Shown here piece after piece: positions 45,129 through 53,668 of a stretch of 64,000 bases of DNA (position 1 is its first letter; each line of letters opens with the position of its first letter). The stretch is from G965197555 sp965197555. Lineage in GTDB: Bacteria > Chloroflexota > Dehalococcoidia > Lucifugimonadales > UBA3495. A program made the translations under genes and the position numbers. The stretch is taken from NCBI GenBank assembly GCA_965197555.1, contig OZ240213.1, forward strand, positions 2,790,001 through 2,854,000. Reading direction: 5' to 3'. Below the pieces are notes generated by a model, which saw nothing but the letters and a program-made list of their open reading frames with translations, had not been told where the DNA came from and made no database searches.

Positions 45129-45153
45129 CGGATCGCTCCCTTTAGCCCGGCCT

Positions 45154-45204
45154 TACCTTATTAATATCGTAGCCACTATGAATATAGCTACTATTATTAA
45201 GGTA
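45154..45204. repeat. AT-rich imperfect inverted repeat
   Basis: Arms 45154-45173 (TACCTTATTAATATCGTAGC) and 45187-45204 are near reverse complements around a 13-bp centre. It lies between the tsaC stop and the prenyl synthase start on the minus strand. It could be a terminator for tsaC or a regulator binding site for the prenyl synthase; there is no long T-run. Confidence 0.5.
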
Positions 45205-45207
45205 GGT

Positions 45208-45828
45208 TTATCTGCCGCCCGCGCACCTTAAAACCTCTCCGAAGGGCACAGCCCCCTGCCGCAGCAGGATGGGAGCGCCTTCGGAAACATCGACCACCGT
45301 GGAGGCCAGGCCTTGAGGTGACGGACCGTGGCGTATTATGTAATCTACATCCCTACCCAGCACCTCTTCCACTTCGTCTATAGCGCCAAGGTCAGGGTCG
45401 CCGCTGCGGTTTGCGCTGGTGCCTATGATCGGCCTACCCAACCCTTCCGCCAATGCCAAAGGTATCCGATGGTCCGGCATGCGGACGGCCACAGTATCCT
45501 TGCCAGCCGTTACCAGATCGGGGACCGCCGCCGTCCGACGGAAAACCAAAGTCAAGGCCCCAGGCCAAAAGCGGCTGGCCAGCCGGTGTCCGATGTCAGG
45601 TACGTCTTTGGCAACTTGGTCCACTTGGTCCCAGCTAGAGACTAGAACCGGTAGGGGAGAATCTCCGGACCTACCTTTTATAGTGAACACTCGGGTCAAG
45701 GCCGGGATGGAAAATGCGTCGCAACCCATGCCCCATAAGGTGTCGGTGGGAAACACTATAACGCCAGCCGATTCCAGGTGGCGGAGGGCTTTCTCAAGCT
45801 CAGAATCCGGGGCTACAGTTGGGGCCAA
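45208..45828 (-). CDS. tsaC: Threonylcarbamoyl-AMP synthase
   Basis: 206 aa, TsaC/Sua5 YrdC-domain size. VIVFPTDTLWGMGCDAFS, KGRSGDSPLPVLV, RFWPGALTLVFRR, VAVRMPDH and IIGTSANRSGDP are all family motifs. Makes threonylcarbamoyl-AMP from Thr, bicarbonate and ATP for the t6A base of tRNAs. Start is a TTG at 45828 without a strong ribosome site. First of the minus-strand run, divergent from guaA. Confidence 0.94.
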   Translation of the reverse strand: MAPTVAPDSELEKALRHLESAGVIVFPTDTLWGMGCDAFSIPALTRVFTIKGRSGDSPLPVLVSSWDQVDQVAKDVPDIGHRLASRFWPGALTLVFRRTAAVPDLVTAGKDTVAVRMPDHRIPLALAEGLGRPIIGTSANRSGDPDLGAIDEVEEVLGRDVDYIIRHGPSPQGLASTVVDVSEGAPILLRQGAVPFGEVLRCAGGR

Positions 45829-46001
45829 TATTCAGGAAGCTTCTCTGCGAGAGTTCGGGTCGGCCCATCGAGTATAGCACAGTCCTGATTCTTGCCGCTG
45901 ATCAAATCTGTCAGGATTGATGGCCGTCGGTTTACCGCGATAATGCCTACCCGCCGCCTCCCATCAACGCTATAATAGCCTGCAACCGTCTAGTTTCCAC
46001 C

Positions 46002-47708
46002 TTGGTAATTAACCTTAATCTGGATATAGGAGATGCGATCACGGCCGAAGATAAGCTGCCCCGAGGGCGGCGTATTGCCGCCAATGATGATGTTGAGGTA
46101 TCGGCGTATCTGGAGATAGCCAAGAGATTGGAGGGGGTCCGGTCAGAAATCGAGAGCGGCCCACAGCCGGCCAACGAAGGCATCGTAATCATCGACTTTG
46201 GCTCCCAGTACAGCCACCTCGTAGCCCGGCGGGTAAGAGAGCGCAAGGTCTATTCTGAGATCGTGGCCTCTTCCACGCCTTGGGAGTCGGTAGGTCACCT
46301 GAACCCAAAGGGCGTGATCCTGTCGGGAGGGCCGGCGAGCGTCTACGAACCGGGCGCGCCAACTATTCCGAGTTGGGTTTTCGAGAAACATCTTCCCGTT
46401 CTGGGCATTTGCTATGGAATGCAAGCGTTGGTCCATCAGCTTGGCGGCAAAGTCTCGCCGGGTTCCAAGCAAGAGTACGGCTCATCTGTTCTGCACCAGA
46501 ACGCCGTCGATGACCAGTTATTTGAAGGTATGCCCACCTCCTTCCCGGTATGGATGAGCCACGGCGACAAGGTGGATGACCTACCTCCCGGGTTCGCGTC
46601 ATTGGCCTACACGGAGAACTCGCCGGTGGCGGCCATCGGAAACGGCCAGGGAATGTTCGGACTCCAGTTTCATCCTGAAGTCGCACATACCCCTCTGGGC
46701 ACCGCCATCCTCGAAAACTTCCTGTTCCGCAGTTGCCGTTGCGAGGGCACTTGGACTCCCGGCCAATTCGTCGCTCAATCCATCGCCAGGATCCGAGAGC
46801 AAGTGGGTGATGGACGGGTCATCTGCGCGCTGTCCGGCGGTGTTGATTCCGCGGTGACCGCGCTGCTGCTACATCGGGCTATTGGCGAGCAGCTAACCTG
46901 CATATTTGTCAACAATGGATTGCTAAGGCTTAACGAGCCGGAAGCGGTGCAGGAGACCTTCAAGCGAATCCTGGGGCTAAATCTGCTGTACGTGGACGCC
47001 AGCGACCGGTTTCTCACCAAGTTGGAAGGAGTGGTCGATCCCGAGGTCAAGCGTAAGGTCATCGGTGAGGAGTTCATCCGCGTCTTTGAAGAAGCGGCCG
47101 TCAGCCTGGGACAGACGGACTTTTTGGCCCAGGGGACCCTTTACCCGGACGTCATTGAGAGCGACACCCCGGACAACCGGGCTTCCGCCCGCATCAAGAC
47201 CCACCACAATGTGGGTGGGTTGCCGGAACACATGAAGCTGAAGCTCATCGAGCCCCTTCGTTTCCTTTTTAAGGATGAAGTCCGGGAAGTGGGGCAGGAG
47301 TTGGGCCTACCCCAGGAGATGGTCTTACGCCAACCTTTCCCGGGTCCCGGTCTAGCTATCCGGGTCATTGGCGAAGTGACTCACGATGGGCTGGACATGC
47401 TCCGCAAGTGTGACCGCATTGTCATTGATGAGATCAGAAGAGCCGGCCTTTACGAGCAGCTCTGGCAAAGCTTCGCGGTGCTCACCAATAGCCGCACCGT
47501 GGGCGTGATGGGCGACTACAGGACCTATGGAAACGTTTGCGCGGTCCGGGCGGTCAGCAGCGAGGACGCGATGACAGCAGATTGGGCGCGCCTACCTTAT
47601 GAAGTGCTGGCCCGCGTCTCCAACCGGATAGTCAATGAAGTCTCGGGCATCAACCGCGTGGTGTACGACATCACCAGTAAACCCCCCGGGACCATCGAGT
47701 GGGAGTGA
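46002..47708 (+). CDS. guaA: GMP synthase (glutamine-hydrolysing)
   Basis: 568 aa from TTG 46002; TTG 46128 would remove 42 of an unusual N-terminal extension of about 58 residues that precedes IVIIDFGSQYSH. Glutaminase: GICYGMQALVHQ (nucleophile Cys), FGLQFHPEVAHT. ATP-pyrophosphatase: CALSGGVDSAVTALL, then the dimer domain end RFPGPGLAIRV-type FPGPGLAIRVIGE and VVYDITSKPPGTIEWE. Converts XMP to GMP. TATAAT at 45971-45976 lies 26 bp upstream of the TTG. Starts the second purine gene cluster. Confidence 0.96.
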   Translation: MVINLNLDIGDAITAEDKLPRGRRIAANDDVEVSAYLEIAKRLEGVRSEIESGPQPANEGIVIIDFGSQYSHLVARRVRERKVYSEIVASSTPWESVGHLNPKGVILSGGPASVYEPGAPTIPSWVFEKHLPVLGICYGMQALVHQLGGKVSPGSKQEYGSSVLHQNAVDDQLFEGMPTSFPVWMSHGDKVDDLPPGFASLAYTENSPVAAIGNGQGMFGLQFHPEVAHTPLGTAILENFLFRSCRCEGTWTPGQFVAQSIARIREQVGDGRVICALSGGVDSAVTALLLHRAIGEQLTCIFVNNGLLRLNEPEAVQETFKRILGLNLLYVDASDRFLTKLEGVVDPEVKRKVIGEEFIRVFEEAAVSLGQTDFLAQGTLYPDVIESDTPDNRASARIKTHHNVGGLPEHMKLKLIEPLRFLFKDEVREVGQELGLPQEMVLRQPFPGPGLAIRVIGEVTHDGLDMLRKCDRIVIDEIRRAGLYEQLWQSFAVLTNSRTVGVMGDYRTYGNVCAVRAVSSEDAMTADWARLPYEVLARVSNRIVNEVSGINRVVYDITSKPPGTIEWE

Positions 47709-47789
47709 TCGCTGGCTGATGACAACACCGATGGCACTCCTACCGACACTAATTGGGCTTTGCCGAGAAACAATGGGGAGATTTCCCAC

Positions 47790-49103
47790 GTGAAGGTCCT
47801 CATCATCGGCTCCGGCGCCCGCGAGCACGCCTTAGCCTGGAGTATCTCCCAGAGCCCCTTGGTGACTGGTCTCTGGGTAGCCAACGGCAACGCCGGAACG
47901 GCGCAGGTGGCCGCCAATCTGAGCGCCCAGCCGGATGACTTGGAGGCTCTGATCGACGCAGCTTGCTCCTTACCCGCCGACTTGGTAGTGGTGGGTCCGG
48001 AGCTCCCTTTGGCAGCGGGCATTGTGGACCGGCTAGACGCGCATGGAATTCCAGCTTTTGGTCCTACCCGTGCTGCTGCCCAGATCGAAGCCAGCAAGAG
48101 CTTCGCATTGCGGTTGATGGCCGAGGCTGGCGTCCCTTGTCCCGATTTCCGCGTGTTTCGGGACCAAACTGAGGCGTTGGACTTTGTTGGCAAACATTCC
48201 ATGCCTACCGTGGTCAAAGCCGATGGACTGGCTGCCGGCAAAGGTGTACGCCTGTGTGCTACCAGGCCCGAAGCGGCGGAGGCGGTCCGGGAGTGCATGA
48301 CCGGCGGCATCTTTGGCGAAGCTGGAAGGACCGTCGTGCTTCAGGAACTACTTTCAGGGACCGAAGTAAGCGTGTTTGGCTTTAGCGACGGAGAGCACCT
48401 GTCCCCCTTGGTTGCCGCCTGTGACTATAAGCGGCTCCTCGATGGCGATGAGGGCCCGAATACGGGTGGAATGGGCAGTTTCGCTCCACCGGAATTTTGG
48501 AGCGACAGCTTGGCCTCCGAGATCGCTACCACTATCATGCAACCTGTGGTCCATGCATTGGCCCACCGGGGTACCCCCTACAAGGGCGTACTCTACGCAG
48601 GTCTGATGATCACCGAGAGCGGTCCCAAAGTCTTGGAGTTTAACTGTCGTCTAGGTGACCCCGAGGCCCAGGTCATTCTTCCCTTGCTGCAACCCAATCC
48701 TCTGGACATTATGTTGGCCGCGGGCGAAGGGAGGTTGGACCGAGTGGAGGTGGGTACCACCGGCCAATACTGTGTTGGAGTGGTGGCCGCTTCCAAGGGC
48801 TACCCTGGAGAATATGACGCCGGATTCGAGATAGTCGGGTTGGACCCGAACGAGCCGGAGTCCTTCGTATTCCATGCAGGGACCCGCTTGGATAATTCGG
48901 TTTCGCCCGGCAGAGTCGTCACTTCAGGCGGGAGAGTGCTTACCGTTGTGGGCCGCGGAGATTCTCTGGCGCAGGCAAGGACCAGAGCGTATGATAAGGT
49001 AGACCGGGTTCAATTTAATAGTGCATACCATCGGGACGACATCGGCGTTCCCGGAAACAGGAATACTTCGTGGGTACGGGACTCGGTAACGCAGACTGGT
49101 TAG
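47790..49103 (+). CDS. purD: Phosphoribosylamine-glycine ligase (GAR synthetase)
   Basis: 437 aa from GTG 47790, which follows GGGGAG by nine bases and gives KVLIIGSGAREHALAW. ATP-grasp: VVGPELPLAAGIVD, FGPTRAAAQIEASKSFA, VVKADGLAAGKGV, EVSVFGFSDGEH, NTGGMGSFAPP, and EFNCRLGDPEAQ. Second step of purine synthesis. Overlaps the next gene by 34 bp. Confidence 0.96.
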   Translation: MKVLIIGSGAREHALAWSISQSPLVTGLWVANGNAGTAQVAANLSAQPDDLEALIDAACSLPADLVVVGPELPLAAGIVDRLDAHGIPAFGPTRAAAQIEASKSFALRLMAEAGVPCPDFRVFRDQTEALDFVGKHSMPTVVKADGLAAGKGVRLCATRPEAAEAVRECMTGGIFGEAGRTVVLQELLSGTEVSVFGFSDGEHLSPLVAACDYKRLLDGDEGPNTGGMGSFAPPEFWSDSLASEIATTIMQPVVHALAHRGTPYKGVLYAGLMITESGPKVLEFNCRLGDPEAQVILPLLQPNPLDIMLAAGEGRLDRVEVGTTGQYCVGVVAASKGYPGEYDAGFEIVGLDPNEPESFVFHAGTRLDNSVSPGRVVTSGGRVLTVVGRGDSLAQARTRAYDKVDRVQFNSAYHRDDIGVPGNRNTSWVRDSVTQTG

Positions 49104-49681
49104 CTCTGGTTGAGTCCTACGGGTCTGCCCTGGGGTCGGAAACTCTGGCTGGTTTTCGAAAGCGGCGCTGGTTGCGGTCTCAGGAATTCGCAGATTGGCT
49201 GGGCGCCGCAGAGTTATTGTCCTTGTCGATGGACCAAGCGCTGTGCTTGTACCGTGCGGCGGGTGGCCGACGGTCCAAGGAATTTAACAGCAACAGTATC
49301 GAGGATATCCGGGACTCTCTGGACTTCCTGCTCCATGACACAGTCAAATTGGAAGGGCGGTTCGATGAGTGCGCGTCGGAGGCGGGGGGCTATTATCTGG
49401 CCGGAGCCGGTAAAGAGTTCGTTTCATATTTGCTGTGCCTCCGGGCCCCTTCCCTATGCGCCGTCTGGAACCCCAGCTCCGAATCAGCGCTGCGGCGCCT
49501 TGGAGTTTTCCCCAAGACCATGAAGAAGGGTCCCATCGGTATACAGTACCTGGACCTTATGGAAGCTTTTGAGCGTCTCCGGAGTAGAGCCGGACTGAAG
49601 GACTTTCAACAGGTGGATGAGGTCTGCTATCTCCTGTCCAGGAAACAATTGGCGGTTACCGATTTACCGGTGAATAGTTGA
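49070..49681 (+). CDS. Unknown 203-aa protein within the purine cluster
   Basis: 203 aa from GTG 49070 (AGGAA ahead). I do not recognise it with certainty. A mostly helical chain: FRKRRWLRSQEFADWLGAAE, SMDQALCLYRAAGGRRSKEF, and later AGKEFVSYLLCLRAPSLCAVWNPSSESALRRLG. That last part recalls the helical modules, often found in restriction-type and nucleic-acid enzymes, whose pattern is F(I/V)S.LL......AVWN..S..ALR.LG, but no catalytic residue is visible. Overlaps purD at one end and the next gene at the other. Confidence 0.68.
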   Translation: MGTGLGNADWLALVESYGSALGSETLAGFRKRRWLRSQEFADWLGAAELLSLSMDQALCLYRAAGGRRSKEFNSNSIEDIRDSLDFLLHDTVKLEGRFDECASEAGGYYLAGAGKEFVSYLLCLRAPSLCAVWNPSSESALRRLGVFPKTMKKGPIGIQYLDLMEAFERLRSRAGLKDFQQVDEVCYLLSRKQLAVTDLPVNS

Positions 49682-50142
49682 TGGCTTGGCGGGATACACT
49701 GAGGGGACTTCGCCAGGAATTGGCCGAAGCCCGGGCGGAACAGCAGCGTCAGGCTGCAGCGAATGAAGCGCAGGTCAGCCGTGCTCGGGAGGAGCTGTCT
49801 CAACTAGCGGTCTCCTTGGGAATAACCGAGTTACTTTCGGAGATGAATTCAACCCTCTTGGATGGACTGGGCCAAGTTGAGACCATCACATCCTGGGAGG
49901 ACAGTGATTCGGAGCCTGACCATGACGAAGACGAGCTGGATTTCGTTGGGGAAGAGGAGGATGCGGACTTCATCACCACCCTCCTATCCTGGGAGGAAGC
50001 CGGGGAGCGGGAGATAATGGTGGAGCTGGAAATAAGCGATGAAGGGACTTCCCTTCAAATAAATGGCGTGGGTGTTCGCTTCGATCGCAATGCCTTGGAA
50101 AGAGCATTGGTGGAAGCGTTCCGGGACGAGTTAGAGCTTTAG
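49681..50142 (+). CDS. Unknown acidic coiled-coil protein within the purine cluster
   Basis: 153 aa from ATG 49681, sharing bases with the previous stop. N-terminal coiled coil (about 5-45, RDTLRGLRQELAEARAEQQR), then a very acidic stretch (EDSDSEPDHDEDELD), then a small beta-alpha end (EIMVELEISDEGTSLQINGV). No family recognised. Coupling to the 203-aa gene suggests the two proteins work as a pair. Confidence 0.68.
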   Translation: MAWRDTLRGLRQELAEARAEQQRQAAANEAQVSRAREELSQLAVSLGITELLSEMNSTLLDGLGQVETITSWEDSDSEPDHDEDELDFVGEEEDADFITTLLSWEEAGEREIMVELEISDEGTSLQINGVGVRFDRNALERALVEAFRDELEL

Positions 50143-50169
50143 TTCTTGTGTCAAAAAGGAGATCTGGCC

Positions 50170-50628
50170 GTGCCAATGGTAGGGGTAGTCATGGGGAGCG
50201 CTTCCGACGAACCGGTAGTCAAGGATACCGTTGATACCCTGGAGCAGTTGAAAATCGACTACGAAGTCCGGGTGATGTCCGCCCATCGAACTCCCGAACG
50301 AGTGAAGGAGTACGCGGAACAAGCCCGAGACCGAGGGATCGAAGTGCTCATCGCAGCAGCCGGGGGTTCCGCAGCCTTGGGCGGAGCGCTCGCGTCTTGG
50401 AGTACCTTGCCGGTCATCGGTATCCCTTTGGCATCCAGCGAGCTCAAGGGGATGGATGCCCTGCTGGCGACAGCCCAAATGCCCCCGGGCATCCCCGTAG
50501 CATGTATGGCGGTGGGGGGCTGGGGCGCTCGAAACGCGGCGTTTTTCGCGGCTGAGATACTGGGGCTCAAGTACGATGAGATCAGGCAAGCCTATGAGGG
50601 GTACAGGCGTGGCCTCAGGGAGCGTTAA
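50170..50628 (+). CDS. purE: N5-carboxyaminoimidazole ribonucleotide mutase, variant loop
   Basis: 152 aa from GTG 50170, nine bases after AGGAG. Has MGSASDEPVV, VMSAHRTPERV, LPVIGIPLASSELKGMDALL and QMPPGIPVACMAVGGWGARNAA. The active-site loop that in other PurE reads AGGAAHLPG is AGGSAALGG here, so the second His (H75 in E. coli) and the Pro are gone. It still lies in a purine operon, so it may work by another route or residue. No purK is in the window. Confidence 0.9.
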   Translation: MPMVGVVMGSASDEPVVKDTVDTLEQLKIDYEVRVMSAHRTPERVKEYAEQARDRGIEVLIAAAGGSAALGGALASWSTLPVIGIPLASSELKGMDALLATAQMPPGIPVACMAVGGWGARNAAFFAAEILGLKYDEIRQAYEGYRRGLRER

Positions 50629-51286
50629 CCGCCAGCCAGCGGTCCTAGTCGACTTCGATGATACCGCTGCGGAACAAAACGTGGCCGAGTTGCTCCTCAA
50701 TCGCTTCGGTGATCCGGCATGGCATGAGGTCCGCGACCGCTTCCGGGCCGGAGAGCTAACGTTGAAGGAGTACCAGGAGATCACCTTTCGAGATATCAAA
50801 GCCGGCCGGACTGACATGCAGGATTATGTTAAGCAGCAAGCTAACTTCCGGCCCTACTTCGGAGAGTTGTGGCAGTACTGTTCTACCAGAAATATCCCTA
50901 TGGCTATCGTAAGCCAGGGTCTGGATTTCTACATCCAAGCGCTGCTGGACCGGGACGGGTTCGGGAACCTGCCCGTTTATTCGGTGGTGACCCGATTCTC
51001 GGCCCAAGGGTTGGACTACGAGTACCATTATTCTAGGCCAGGACATGAACGCCAAGGCAATTCCAAAGGCTTGATCGTGGACCGCTACCGCGCCCAAGGC
51101 CATTTCGTGCTCTACGCCGGCGATGGCATGTCCGACTTTGAGGCGGTGGACCGGGCCAATCTTCTGTTCGCCCATCGCACTCTGGCCGAAGAGTGCCGCC
51201 GCAGGGATATTCCTTTTCAGCCTTTCCGAGACTTCCAAGACGTTCTATCGGCCCTTCAAGACTACATTGGTGGCGGGGTTTCCTAA
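50609..51286 (+). CDS. HAD-superfamily phosphatase (MtnX/SerB-like)
   Basis: 225 aa from GTG 50609 after GAGGGG; it overlaps purE by 20 bp. HAD motifs in order: VDFDDTAAEQ (I), MAIVSQGLDFYI (II), GNSKG with Lys (III), and YAGDGMSDFEAV (IV). The small helical cap follows motif I, as in phosphoserine phosphatase and the methionine-salvage MtnX phosphatase. The substrate is not clear. Its place between purE and purB suggests a phosphorylated nucleotide or side-product, but this is inference. Confidence 0.83.
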   Translation: MASGSVNRQPAVLVDFDDTAAEQNVAELLLNRFGDPAWHEVRDRFRAGELTLKEYQEITFRDIKAGRTDMQDYVKQQANFRPYFGELWQYCSTRNIPMAIVSQGLDFYIQALLDRDGFGNLPVYSVVTRFSAQGLDYEYHYSRPGHERQGNSKGLIVDRYRAQGHFVLYAGDGMSDFEAVDRANLLFAHRTLAEECRRRDIPFQPFRDFQDVLSALQDYIGGGVS

Positions 51287-51340
51287 TTGCCAAATCAAAC
51301 AGGGTGACGCCGACGTGATCGATCGTTATTCCGGCCGGCG

Positions 51341-52624
51341 ATGAAGCAGGTCTGGTCGGACCAAAACAAATATCAAAAATGGCTGCAAGTAGAGTTGGCA
51401 GTCTGCGAGGCCTGGACGGAAGAGGGTGTTATTCCCCAGGAGGACATGATCCGGCTCCGGGGTGCGGCATACGACCACGCCCGGATGATGGAGGTGTTCG
51501 AGACCACTCGGCACGATGTAACGGCCTTCCTTACCTCTATCACCGAGCGGCTGGGCCCCGAGGGCCGTTGGCTCCATCTGGGGCTTACGTCTTCGGACAT
51601 GATGGATACCGCAATGGGGCTAGTGCTGACTGAGGCCGGCGACTTACTTTTGAAAGAAATCGACAATTCGATACATTGCCTCCGGGACCAGGCTACCAAA
51701 CACAAAGATACCGTCATGATGGGACGCACCCATGGGATGCACGCGGAGCCCATGACTCTGGGCTTAAAGCTGGCTTTATGGTGGGAGGAGCTTAGGCGCC
51801 AAAGGGCCCGTTTGGTCGAGGCATTAGAGTCGGTGGGGGTTGGCAAGATTTCCGGGGCTGTTGGTACCCACGCCACGGTCCCGCCTTCAGTGGAACACCG
51901 GGCGTGTCAAAAGTTGGGGCTTGAGGCCGCGGCAATTTCTAACCAGATTGTTCAGCGGGACCGCTACGCCCACTTTGTGCTCGTACTCGCATTGATCGCT
52001 GCCTCGTTGGAGAAATTCGCCACTGAGATCAGGTCGCTGCAGCGGACCGAGATCCACGAACTGGAAGAGCCCTTCGGCCAGGGCCAGACTGGCTCATCGT
52101 CCATGCCCCACAAGCGGAACCCGGAGCTTGCCGAGCGCATATGCGGTCTTGCCCGCTTGATTCGCGGCCATTCGGTGACTGCCCTGGAGAACGTGGCCCT
52201 GTGGGGGGAGCGGGATATCAGCCATTCTTCCGCCGAACGTATAATTCTGCCCGATTCCTGCCTGGCCCTAGACTATATCTTGAGCATTTTCACGCGGATA
52301 ATTAAGGACTTGAGGGTCTTTCCCGACCGTATGTGGACCAATATTGAAAATAGCCGCGGCCTCGTGTTTAGCCAGAGGCTATTGTTGGGGCTGGTTGATA
52401 AGGGGTTGGCTCGAGAGCAGGCCTACCACTTGGTACAACGAAACGCGGCCCGCAGTTGGGACCAAGACAAAGACTTCAGAGACCTAGTGAAATCCGACTC
52501 TGAGGTGTTGGCTCACCTTTCCTTTGAAGAACTGGGCGAGGTCTTCGACTACAGCTATTACACGCGCTACGTCGATGACACCTTCCAGCGGTTGGGGCTC
52601 ATCCCTGTGCCAGCATCGGTCTAA
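51341..52624 (+). CDS. purB: Adenylosuccinate lyase (5' end frameshifted)
   Basis: 427 aa as it stands. LGLTSSDMMDT, MMGRTHGMHAEPMT (catalytic His), VGKISGAVGTHA, and GSSSMPHKRNPELAE (mobile loop Ser) are all present. The usual first nine residues (MIDRYSRPx) are found in another frame: GTG 51315 reads IDRYSG, preceded by AGGGTG. Adding one C to the CC at 51331-51332 would give MIDRYSRPAMKQVW, a perfect family N terminus. As written, ATG 51341 has no ribosome site. Acts twice in purine synthesis. Confidence 0.93.
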   Translation: MKQVWSDQNKYQKWLQVELAVCEAWTEEGVIPQEDMIRLRGAAYDHARMMEVFETTRHDVTAFLTSITERLGPEGRWLHLGLTSSDMMDTAMGLVLTEAGDLLLKEIDNSIHCLRDQATKHKDTVMMGRTHGMHAEPMTLGLKLALWWEELRRQRARLVEALESVGVGKISGAVGTHATVPPSVEHRACQKLGLEAAAISNQIVQRDRYAHFVLVLALIAASLEKFATEIRSLQRTEIHELEEPFGQGQTGSSSMPHKRNPELAERICGLARLIRGHSVTALENVALWGERDISHSSAERIILPDSCLALDYILSIFTRIIKDLRVFPDRMWTNIENSRGLVFSQRLLLGLVDKGLAREQAYHLVQRNAARSWDQDKDFRDLVKSDSEVLAHLSFEELGEVFDYSYYTRYVDDTFQRLGLIPVPASV

Positions 52625-52754
52625 ATGCTGCGATTTGTCACTAGCGGAGGTGTTGGGCGGTTATATTCCTGGACCATTTCTTGAGAAGACCGGTTTCGAC
52701 CCGCGTCCCCAATCTTAACTTTCCAATCCCAATCTACTAGTAGAGCGCCGTTTT

Positions 52755-53654
52755 ATGTTGATCGAAACACATATGCCTAACTTGTGGCACCGGGGCAAGG
52801 TGCGGGATACCTATCTGTTTAGCGATGAACTGCTTCTCATGGTGGCTACTGACCGCATCTCCGCTTTTGATGTGGTCCTCCCCACCGGGATCCCCAGCAA
52901 GGGGTTGGTCTTGAACCATATGTCGGCTTTTTGGTTTGAGCGGACCCGGCATCTGGTGCCCAATCACTTCCTATCTCTGGCAGAAGCGCCGGAGGCATTG
53001 AAGAACCTCGGTGCCGACTCCAACAACGGGACATCGATTCCCGTGGATGTCGCCCGGCAGTCGATGGTGGTCAAGCGGGCGGAACGCATCGATATTGAGT
53101 GCATCGTCCGAGGATACATCACTGGGTCCGCTTGGGCGGAGTACAGGCGGCAGGGAACGGTGTCCGGGCTACCAATGCCCGACGGCATGGTAGAAGGACA
53201 GGAGTTTCCCGAGCCCCTCTTTACCCCAACCACCAAGGCAGAAGAGGGGCACGATCAGAACATGACGTTGGACGAAGTGGTAGCCATGGTCGGCGTGGAC
53301 CGGGCCCGCCAATTGGAGGAAACCAGCAAGAGCGTGTACCGGTACGCCCATGACTACGCTTGGACCAAAGGTATTATTCTGGCCGATACCAAAATGGAGT
53401 TTGGTATCCTCAACAATGAACTGGTACTAATCGATGAACTCCTGACGCCGGACTCCAGCCGCTTTTGGGACCGAGCCAACTACCAGCCAGGCCGTTCCCA
53501 GCCCAACTATGACAAGCAGTTCGTGCGCGATTGGCTGGACACACAGGGTTGGGACCGGGAGCCACCGGCGCCTGAATTACCCGAAGACGTAGTCGCCAAA
53601 ACAACGGAACGTTATCTGGAGGCATATCGGTTGATCACCGGGGATAGACTCTGA
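52755..53654 (+). CDS. purC: SAICAR synthetase
   Basis: 299 aa. RGKVRDTY, TDRISAFDVVLP, GIPSKG, VVKRAERIDIECIVRGYITGSAWAEY, FTPTTKAEEGHDQNM and LADTKMEFG, with IDELLTPDSSRFW. This is the longer plant/yeast-type PurC length rather than the 240-aa E. coli type. Joins aspartate to CAIR. Sits downstream of purB by 130 bp. Confidence 0.96.
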   Translation: MLIETHMPNLWHRGKVRDTYLFSDELLLMVATDRISAFDVVLPTGIPSKGLVLNHMSAFWFERTRHLVPNHFLSLAEAPEALKNLGADSNNGTSIPVDVARQSMVVKRAERIDIECIVRGYITGSAWAEYRRQGTVSGLPMPDGMVEGQEFPEPLFTPTTKAEEGHDQNMTLDEVVAMVGVDRARQLEETSKSVYRYAHDYAWTKGIILADTKMEFGILNNELVLIDELLTPDSSRFWDRANYQPGRSQPNYDKQFVRDWLDTQGWDREPPAPELPEDVVAKTTERYLEAYRLITGDRL

Positions 53655-53668
53655 GGGAGGGATAGCTT

